Origin: Defluviitaleaceae bacterium
Lineage (GTDB): Bacteria > Bacillota > Clostridia > Lachnospirales > WQUN01
Length of the DNA: 42,032 nt
Reading direction: 5' to 3'
Assembly: GCA_009788055.1 (NCBI GenBank)
Contig: WQSG01000023.1
Location: 1 to 42,032, forward strand
The notes beneath the pieces were generated by a model. It saw only the letters and a program-made list of their open reading frames with translations, was not told the origin of the DNA and ran no database searches. Below, in pieces: positions 35,861 through 42,032 of the stretch. How positions within the stretch are numbered: position 1 is the stretch's first letter; the number at the start of each line of letters is the position of its first letter. The translations under genes were made by a program, and so were the position numbers.

Positions 35861-37371
35861 TCAAAAACCCTCCCAAGAAGCTGTTTCAATGCGGAAATTT
35901 TTAAAACATACGCCGCCATAAAATAAACACCTACCCCAACAAAGGCGGGCAAAAACAGATTTACAATGGCGGTATCAATAAATTGCACAGACAGCACAAA
36001 AAACGCCGCTGCAATGGTTATTGCGGTTGCGCAAGCCGTTTTTGCAAGTTCTAAAATAAACGGAAAGTCTAAAAAGCGGGTGCGCATTTGCAAAATAGTA
36101 AGCAAGCCGACACTGCCCGTTAGCGCGGCAATGCCGTATGCCACGGGCATTGCATACGCGCCAAGGGCGGGAACAAGCAACAGCGTTGCAATAATGTTTA
36201 CCGCCATAATAATCACGCCAAAAATCGCGGGCGTTTTGGAGTCTTTGACGGAGTAAAACGCACGGTCTGCCACTTCTTTAAACGAAATGGCAATCACCGC
36301 AACGGCATAAAGTCCCATTAAATTTCCTGCCATTTGTATATCAACAACGCCGTCATTTTCGCGCCAGTTAAGCAAAAAGTCCATGATTTCAAAACGTAGA
36401 AGAAAGAACCCGCACGCGGCGGGAAGCACCAAAAAAATAGTGAAAAGCATCGCATTTTTGAGGTTTTCGTTATAGCCCGCCTTGTCTGCCTTCGCCCAAA
36501 GCGTGGAAAGCTTTGGCAGATACACGGCGGCAACCGCATACACCAAAGTGAGTATAAAAACCAGTACAAGTTGTTGCGCGTAGTTCATAATCGCCGTTGT
36601 GCCAAGGCGCAAAGCAATCGTGTGGCCAAACAAAAAATGCATCTGGTACGAAGCCGCAGAAATAACCACAGGAACACAAAGCATCCCCGCCGCACGGATG
36701 TTCTTATCCTTTAAATCGAAAGAAAATTTATACCTGTAACCCAGCCGCCGCACGGCGTTTATCATAATAAGCGGCTGTGTGAAAAAGCCCAATGCGGTAG
36801 CAAAAATAAGCCCGTTTACACCAAACCGCTCGCTTAGAAAAATCATGTACAAAATCAAAATTACGCCGCCGGGTGCGGAAACAAACGCGGGCAACCGAAA
36901 CACACCATGGGATTGCAAAAGCCCCTGAAAAATCGCGCCAAAGCCAAAAAAAATCATCACGGGCATTAACACGCGCAGTGCAAATGTTAAGTACGCAACG
37001 TCACCGTCACCTTGCGCGATTTGTGCAATCCACGGCGCGGCTACAATTCCTGCCGTCACCAAAATCACCAGCAACACAAAACTTATGCTAATCACATTGT
37101 CGATAAATTTCTTCGCGTCCTCCTGTTTTTCCTCCGCCCTAAGCGAATTGTAAACAGGAATCATAACCGCGTTTAACGCCGCGCCAAGCACCGTAAAAAT
37201 TACATTAGGAAGAAGAAGCGCGAAGGTAAACGCATTTAGTAACGGGTTGGCAGTACCAAAACGTCCTACAAACATTGTGTTACCAACGAACGTCAAAAAA
37301 CGCCCGCCCAGCGAAATTGCCGCAACATCGGACGCGCTTCTGTTTTCTGTGGTTTTCGCTTTACCGCTCAT
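35857..37371 (-). CDS. murJ: Lipid II flippase (MurJ/MviN family)
   Basis: MurJ moves lipid-linked peptidoglycan precursor across the membrane. The 504-residue protein has about 14 hydrophobic helices of the MOP-superfamily layout, with FGTANPLLNAFTFALLLPNVIF, LGAALNAVMIPVY, GAIFQGLLQSHGVFRLPA and the late VADRAFYSVKDSKTPAI block. It overlaps the preceding LtaS-like gene by 11 nt and the next gene by 4 nt. No clear ribosome-binding site is seen, which fits translational coupling. A related flippase for another lipid-linked glycan cannot be excluded. Confidence 0.88.
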   Translation of the reverse strand: MSGKAKTTENRSASDVAAISLGGRFLTFVGNTMFVGRFGTANPLLNAFTFALLLPNVIFTVLGAALNAVMIPVYNSLRAEEKQEDAKKFIDNVISISFVLLVILVTAGIVAAPWIAQIAQGDGDVAYLTFALRVLMPVMIFFGFGAIFQGLLQSHGVFRLPAFVSAPGGVILILYMIFLSERFGVNGLIFATALGFFTQPLIMINAVRRLGYRYKFSFDLKDKNIRAAGMLCVPVVISAASYQMHFLFGHTIALRLGTTAIMNYAQQLVLVFILTLVYAVAAVYLPKLSTLWAKADKAGYNENLKNAMLFTIFLVLPAACGFFLLRFEIMDFLLNWRENDGVVDIQMAGNLMGLYAVAVIAISFKEVADRAFYSVKDSKTPAIFGVIIMAVNIIATLLLVPALGAYAMPVAYGIAALTGSVGLLTILQMRTRFLDFPFILELAKTACATAITIAAAFFVLSVQFIDTAIVNLFLPAFVGVGVYFMAAYVLKISALKQLLGRVFE

Positions 37372-39292
37372 CGAAAAGTCTAAAGTACGACCAGTTGCGG
37401 TAGTCGCGAAGGAAATGCACGGGCAACCAGCCTACATCGCCGTAAAAATGCATATCGGAATTTACTATCAAGCACGGCGCGAAAGAGCGTTCTTCCATCA
37501 CAATCGGCCATTCTCTGCGCAGTCTCGTGTTAAAATCCCAGAAGGGCGAAATATTTGTAAAGCCCAAAAGTTCCATTACATACGCGCCGAAAAACGGTGC
37601 GGAAAAAATCGGTTCATCCTCAATTTCCCAAAGCGCGTTTATACTTTTTGCAAGTTCTTGCGGGTGCGTTATGTCATAGAGTTCCAGCGCGGTATCGTTC
37701 ATCCAAATTAAAAATGGTACGCGGAACAGCCTCGCCAAATCCTCAAACGAACCGGGCGTATAAATGTTTGGCAGAACCACGTCATAAATGCGGGCGTTAA
37801 ACGCGGGCAAGTGGTCGCTGAAATATACCAAAACCACAGGTTCGTCCAGTTCGCGCAGGTAATTTACAAGCCGCGAAAGTTCCGCGTCTGCGTCTTTTAA
37901 GCCGTGAAAATAATTCGACAGCGCGTTAATATCAACATCCAAAAGCGGCAAATCCGTGTTGAAATTCGGGATTTCTTCAAAGCCGTCCCAGCGGAATTTA
38001 TCCACATACGGCCCGTGATTCTGAATTGTCACGGTGAAATTAAAATACGGCACGTTGGGGAAATTTTCGCGGTGTTCCGCAAACATTTCCTTCACGCGGG
38101 TGATTGTGGCGTACTCGCTTACGTACCCGCTCCGCGTGGGAATGCCCTCGAATTCGTCAATAAACATAAGGCGTTCAAAACCCAGATGCCTGTAAACATT
38201 TTGTCTGTTGTAAAACCAACCAAAACCGGGGTGCATAAACTCCGAGCGATACCCCAGCAAATTTAAAATGCTTGCCATAGACTCAAACTCGTCCGTAATC
38301 ATTCGGAACGCAAAAGGCACACCCGCAAACTGCCGCGAATTAAGCCCCGTTAGCACGTCAAACTCCGTCTGTGCAGTGCCGCCGCCAATCACGGAAACAA
38401 CTATTTCGCCGTGAATGCCCTCGGGTACAAGTTCCCACCAATTTTCCAACGGGTCTTGAAAGCCGTCGAAACAAAAGCTTGTACTCAATTCCGAAAACGC
38501 CTCGCTTTGAATCATAATAATATGCGGGTGCGTTTCGCCTTCCTGCCGCGCCAAGCCGTCCGCGCCTGTTGCGAATTTTCGCATCATATGAATCACCTCG
38601 TTGGGGTCGTAACCCTCAGGGCGCATTACACGATTCGTGTTAAACGCGTGAATAAAACTAAACAAAAACCCTCGCGAATTAAACTGGTTCACCTGATTCC
38701 AAATGTTCCCGTGGATGTATAATCGCTCGGTGATATCGGGATTATTGTACAGCGGCGCATTAATTGCAAACGGCAGAATCAACGACGCCGCAACACCCGC
38801 CGCCCGTATTTTCATGTCAATTTTTTCACTGCGAATAACAAACGCAAACACAACCGCCGCCAGAATATACAAAATAATTCCGCCAACAATTGCCGCAATC
38901 GTACCCGCGCCAAAGCTGTGGGCAATGCCCGCAACCTCGCCGCCCAAAAGCAAATCCCACGGCATAAGCGGGTCGTTGCGCAGTAAAATTTTTGTGCGGT
39001 TGGCAAAGCCTAACGCAATCCCAATCGCCCCCACAATCGTAGAGGAAGTAGCCGCACCCGCACCTGCAAAATACAAAAAAAGCATAACCAAAAACAAGGG
39101 CAACCAATTAACAAACAGCCCCAGCCCAAAGCTACGCCTTACGGCACTAATCACATACGAAAACGGCAACGGTTGCAACAAAAATAAAAACAACGCCAAC
39201 GCCAGCGACATCACAAACAAAAAAACAACCGCTTGCCAAAAATTTAAACGCATTAAGCAAATTTTCTTAGAATATTCCTTAGCTTTTTCCAT
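37361..39292 (-). CDS. LtaS-like polyglycerolphosphate synthase / phosphoglycerol transferase
   Basis: The 643-residue protein has about five membrane helices in residues 18-185, then an extracellular sulfatase-fold domain. Active-site features are IIMIQSEAFSE, the nucleophile Thr306 in GGGTAQTEFD, and SDHLPAF near the C-terminus. LtaS enzymes transfer glycerol phosphate from phosphatidylglycerol to build lipoteichoic acid; other family members decorate glycans. The start is uncertain: ATG 39292 has no ribosome-binding site, and ATG 39253 is the alternative. It is the first gene of the envelope operon with murJ downstream. Confidence 0.88.
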   Translation of the reverse strand: MEKAKEYSKKICLMRLNFWQAVVFLFVMSLALALFLFLLQPLPFSYVISAVRRSFGLGLFVNWLPLFLVMLFLYFAGAGAATSSTIVGAIGIALGFANRTKILLRNDPLMPWDLLLGGEVAGIAHSFGAGTIAAIVGGIILYILAAVVFAFVIRSEKIDMKIRAAGVAASLILPFAINAPLYNNPDITERLYIHGNIWNQVNQFNSRGFLFSFIHAFNTNRVMRPEGYDPNEVIHMMRKFATGADGLARQEGETHPHIIMIQSEAFSELSTSFCFDGFQDPLENWWELVPEGIHGEIVVSVIGGGTAQTEFDVLTGLNSRQFAGVPFAFRMITDEFESMASILNLLGYRSEFMHPGFGWFYNRQNVYRHLGFERLMFIDEFEGIPTRSGYVSEYATITRVKEMFAEHRENFPNVPYFNFTVTIQNHGPYVDKFRWDGFEEIPNFNTDLPLLDVDINALSNYFHGLKDADAELSRLVNYLRELDEPVVLVYFSDHLPAFNARIYDVVLPNIYTPGSFEDLARLFRVPFLIWMNDTALELYDITHPQELAKSINALWEIEDEPIFSAPFFGAYVMELLGFTNISPFWDFNTRLRREWPIVMEERSFAPCLIVNSDMHFYGDVGWLPVHFLRDYRNWSYFRLFDER

Positions 39293-39298
39293 GGGTAT

Positions 39299-39327
39299 AC
39301 TTTACCGTTTTCGGCACAAAATGTAAA
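39299..39327 (-). promoter_or_regulatory. Possible promoter of the envelope operon
   Basis: On the minus strand TTTACA, a 17-nt spacer, and TAAAGT lie immediately before the LtaS-like gene. The spacing is ideal but the boxes are imperfect. If real, the transcript would start almost at ATG 39292 and be leaderless. Confidence 0.35.
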
Positions 39328-39350
39328 GGGGTTGCAGTTGCAGGACAGGT

Positions 39351-40802
39351 CTATTCAAAATTGAAAATGATTTTAATATCTCGTATGCGTTTTCCGTCAA
39401 CTACATATATTTCACCCACCACGATTTTCTCAACCAGCAACAGCAAAGCCTCTTTGTTCGGGATGAATTCTTTTGCGAATGACTGTATGTTTTGTTTCGC
39501 GGTATGTATCGCGGTTTGTGTTTCGCCGCGTGAAGAAGTTTCCTCCAGACGCTTTTCCAGTGCCGCAAGCAACTTAACGCACTGCCGCCGTTCCTGTTCG
39601 TACTTAGATATTTGCCGCTTAAACAGGCTTGCGGGGATTACCTTCGCAAGCTTATCCGCATACAAATTTTCCATTACAAAATCTAATTTTTCAATGTGTT
39701 TGCGATGGGTTTCCAATTCGGCTTCATACACGCCGTTGTACGAAAATTCCCCGGACGCACGGCGTTCCGCTATGCGTTGGTTTATTCGAGCTTCATCAAA
39801 TTCAAAATGCGCGGCGCATTTGTTAATGTAATCCGTAAGAATCTCCAGCAAAACTTTTTCTCCGATAATGTGACAGGTGCAAGCGTCTTTGCCATTGTTG
39901 CCATACGTCCCGCACATATATGAAACAAATTTGTACTCGCTCCCGTTTTTGCGCAGTTTGCGCTCCATATGCCCGCGCAGACGAAAACCGCAATCCGCGC
40001 AAATTAACACGCCCGCAAACAAATTGCATTCGCCGTCTCGCCGCTTTTTGGACTTGTGGTTTTTGCGTGTACGCTCCCATGTTTCGCGGCTTATGATTGG
40101 CTCGTGGGTATTCTCCACGCGCACATGGTCTTTTTCATCCTTGTTCACAAGTTTACGGTTCTTGTACGACACTGTTCCTTTTTTACACGCGACCAAATTT
40201 CCCAGATACACCTCGTTTTTAATAATGTCCTTGATTGTGGTTTCGCCCCAAATTTTCCTGTTGCGCAAGGGATTTTTGTCACCCTTTAGGCTGTAGTAAT
40301 ATTCACGCGGGGAAGGTACGCCGTCTTCGTTAAGTTTTATTGCAATCCCACGGAACGAAAGCCCCGCTAACCGCATCTGAAAAATTCGCCTGATAATCGG
40401 CGCGGTTTTTTCGTCAACGATTAGTTTGTGACGGTTTTGCGGGTCTTTTATGTATCCGAAAGGCGCGTACGGGCCAAGAAATTTCCCGCTTTGCGCAGAT
40501 ATCCGCTTTGCCGCACGAACCTTCTGCCCCGTGGATTTCGAGTGCTGTTCGTTGAACCAGTTGCGAAAAACCATCATGTCATCCAGTTTTTCGTTTAGTG
40601 AAATCAATTCGCAACCGTGTTGCGGCAGAAAAACCTCCGCGAGATTTCCTACTTCCAAATAATTTCGCCCAAGCCGCGAGAGGTCTTTTGTCAAAATCTT
40701 GTTTATGTGCCCGCGTTTTACGTCTGCGAGCATCTTTTTGAACGCGGGGCGGTTTTGGTTTGTGCCGCTAAATCCGTCATCTATCTTACTGGCGAGTTTG
40801 AT
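39351..40802 (-). pseudogene. Large serine recombinase lacking its catalytic N-terminus
   Basis: The recognisable part starts at IKLASKIDDGFSGTNQNR and continues with LTKDLSRLGRNYLEVG, the recombinase domain (GPYAPFGYIKD, RRIFQMRLAGLSFRGIA), a zinc ribbon (CADC, then later Cys residues around YMCGTYG and ACTC) and a long coiled-coil C-terminus ending KRIRDIKIIF. About the first 50 residues of a normal resolvase domain, including the nucleophilic Ser (YxRxS), are missing. The open frame runs on to 40997 through unrelated sequence that overlaps another recombinase remnant. A few residues also seem missing near SLNEKLDDMM. It is probably inactive and lies next to the envelope operon, at the edge of a mobile region. 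Confidence 0.8.
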
Positions 40803-40934
40803 ACAATTGCCCCTCGCGCAAAGGACAACTTTGGTGCAAACCGAGGACGAGTTTGGTGCAGTAGGGTTTCTTGCACCGCTTCTAAGGCAATTATACCACG
40901 GACAGGGCTGTATGCGTAGGCAAAATTTGAGGCA

Positions 40935-40965
40935 CAAAAAATCCCACCGAAGCCTCCGATGGGAT
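40935..40965 (-). terminator. Minus-strand terminator after the second recombinase remnant
   Basis: On the minus strand ATCCCA/TGGGAT (40941-40946 with 40960-40965) flank a GC-rich loop and lead into a run of T. It lies 10 nt after the recombinase stop at 40975. Confidence 0.65.
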
Positions 40966-40974
40966 AAACTGTTT

Positions 40975-41440
40975 CTATGCTTGGATTTCAGTGCCATCTT
41001 TGAAAGTAAACCTCATGTCATCCTTGCTATAAACCAAGGCGTAATCCACAAGGCTACACCACAAATCATCATCAAACTCGGCAAGCAAGCCTTCTTGTTT
41101 TTCCAATTCGGCAACAAAAACCCTGATAGACTGCCCTCGCGCTTTCGCGCCGGATATCTGCACTAAGACCGCATCAAGCCGAGTTTGTGCAGCATTAAAT
41201 CGCTCTACCAAGGCATTATAGTTTTCTTGGTATTCCGCTTGGTCTATGGCATTTCGGGCATTTTCGTCCACATATTTTTGGATTAATTCTGCCGTGACTG
41301 CCAATTCGCTTTGCAACATCGACCGCTCAGATTCAAGGGAAGTGGTATCAAATATTGCCCTTGTAATGTTTGGTAGAGCGTTGGAAATTCAATCCGCAAA
41401 CTTCGCAGAGAATTTTACCTGTAAAAAATACTCGCGCACA
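40975..41440 (-). pseudogene. Remnant of a second large serine recombinase (zinc ribbon and C-terminus)
   Basis: The 40975-41319 frame encodes a coiled coil and the typical recombinase ending (LVDYALVYSKDDMRFTFKDGTEI). A different frame at about 41360-41440 encodes the start of the family's zinc ribbon (FTGKILCEVCGLNFQR). The two are joined by a frameshift, and the second Cys pair of the ribbon is missing. The catalytic and recombinase domains are absent because the next plus-strand sequence (terminator and amidoligase) begins there. It is a dead fragment from an earlier insertion. Confidence 0.7.
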
Positions 41441-41477
41441 AAACCCCAAACGTGCGCGATACAGCCGAATATATAAC

Positions 41478-41509
41478 AAAAGGCGCGGTGGTATAATCTG
41501 CGCCTTTTT
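41478..41509. terminator. Bidirectional terminator-like hairpin
   Basis: AAAAGGCGC (41478-41486) pairs with GCGCCTTTT (41500-41508), with a 13-nt loop and a T/A run on each side. It isolates the recombinase remnant from the amidoligase gene. Bases 41510-41650 hold no recognisable gene. Confidence 0.75.
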
Positions 41510-41650
41510 CATGCCCAAAAACGCTCCATTTATGTGATTAACTGCCCGAACACTCCAGTGGATTGATGCCGCAGACAGAGGTAACATGGTCTTGCAAGGG
41601 CAAGCGAAGCCTTGAAAATACAGGGCAAAAACACTAAAGGGGGCAGAAAA

Positions 41651-42032
41651 ATGTTCAATCACAAATTTGGTATCGAGATTGAATTCACAGGCATCACACG
41701 CGAGAAAGCCGCGAAGGTTACAGCAGAATTTCTTGGAGGCACAATTACCAACATGGGCGATTATTACGACACCAAGAAAATTACTGCACCGGACGGTAGG
41801 GTTTGGAAGATAATGAGCGATGGCTCAATAAACTGCCAAAAAAGATATGGCAGAGAAAGGGATATCGCCACCAAGGATTACAGTTGCGAATTGGTAAGCC
41901 CAATTCTTACCTACCGCGAGGATATAAAAAACATACAGGAATTGGTGCGGAAACTTCGCAAAGCCGGAGCGTTTGCAAATGACTCTTGCGGAATACACAT
42001 CCATCTCGACAACGAGGGGCATACGCCAAGGA
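41651..42032 (+). CDS. Amidoligase-family protein, N-terminal part (runs off the window)
   Basis: The start at 41651 has AAAGGGGGCAG just upstream. The visible 127 residues read FGIEIEFTGITREKAAKVTAEFLGG, then CELVSPILTY and CGIHIHLDNEGHTP. These are the hallmarks of Amidoligase_2 (PF12224), a member of the glutamine-synthetase-like carboxylate-amine ligase superfamily: an acidic FG(I/V)EIE strand, an E.VSP motif and a G.H.H block. Such proteins join carboxylates to amines and are often encoded on phages and integrative elements. The C-terminal part is beyond the window, so the domain count and partners are not visible. Confidence 0.85.
   Translation, partial: MFNHKFGIEIEFTGITREKAAKVTAEFLGGTITNMGDYYDTKKITAPDGRVWKIMSDGSINCQKRYGRERDIATKDYSCELVSPILTYREDIKNIQELVRKLRKAGAFANDSCGIHIHLDNEGHTPR

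Noticed and set aside
40803..40997. N-terminal 65 residues of the recombinase frame as a real protein part
   Set aside because: They show no resolvase motif, overlap the minus-strand terminator and the end of the other recombinase, and are probably read-through of unrelated sequence.

Overview
The window looks like chromosomal DNA of a low-to-mid GC Bacillota, most likely a plant-fibre-degrading anaerobe of the class Clostridia. The evidence is a dockerin- and cohesin-bearing GH8 protein, a T-box leader, strong GGAGG ribosome-binding sites, an LtaS-like polymerase, a WYL regulator, DegV and VapBC-type remnants. No rRNA or tRNA gene was recognised. The assignment rests on gene content only.

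Layout. (1) 1-1530: a truncated conserved gene ends near a 27-bp tandem duplication that also forms the altered C-terminus of a WYL regulator. A secreted SIMPL-domain protein follows, divergent from the regulator. (2) 2574-10764: a histidine cluster, hisG-hisD-(accessory block)-hisC-hisB-(P-loop kinase)-hisA-hisIE. hisH and hisF are absent. The accessory block holds a frameshifted PD-(D/E)XK-like gene, a decayed antitoxin/PIN-toxin pair and a MotA/FliG-like protein. (3) 10766-13139: an ECF sigma factor with a small membrane partner, divergent from degV-ygjV across a mirror-symmetric ECF-like promoter. (4) 13204-20485: one 2,393-residue secreted GH8 protein with its own promoter and terminator, dockerins at both ends and a cohesin-like module. 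(5) 20552-23291: recA, prs and an unknown gene. (6) 23271-26383: a promoter, a T-box leader (probably Trp), a palindromic repeat element and a three-gene TrpXYZ-like ABC transporter. (7) 26388-31601: a 1,716-residue secreted subtilase with a duplicated N-terminal module around a beta-helix. (8) 31635-33479: an SLC13/TrkA-C permease. (9) 33456-39292, minus strand: an LtaS-like polymerase, MurJ, a membrane-anchored propeller-like protein and a glycosyltransferase with an immunity-like N-terminal domain. (10) 39351-42032: two broken serine recombinases and the start of an amidoligase, so the right edge is a mobile region.

How the genes work together. Regions 4 and 7 are extracellular: a cellulosome-type hemicellulose enzyme that could both dock and receive partners, and a large protease. 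Region 9 builds the envelope. Regions 2 and 6 concern histidine synthesis and probably tryptophan uptake. A family of composite palindromic elements (three copies: 2302-2490, 6991-7168, 23612-23735) is scattered between operons. One copy separates the T-box terminator from the transporter genes it should control.

The most unusual items are the doubly docked GH8 protein with its own cohesin-like module, the MotA/FliG-like fusion inside the his cluster, the immunity-like/glycosyltransferase fusion, and the symmetric divergent ECF promoter. All family calls come from reading motifs by eye; no database search was possible.
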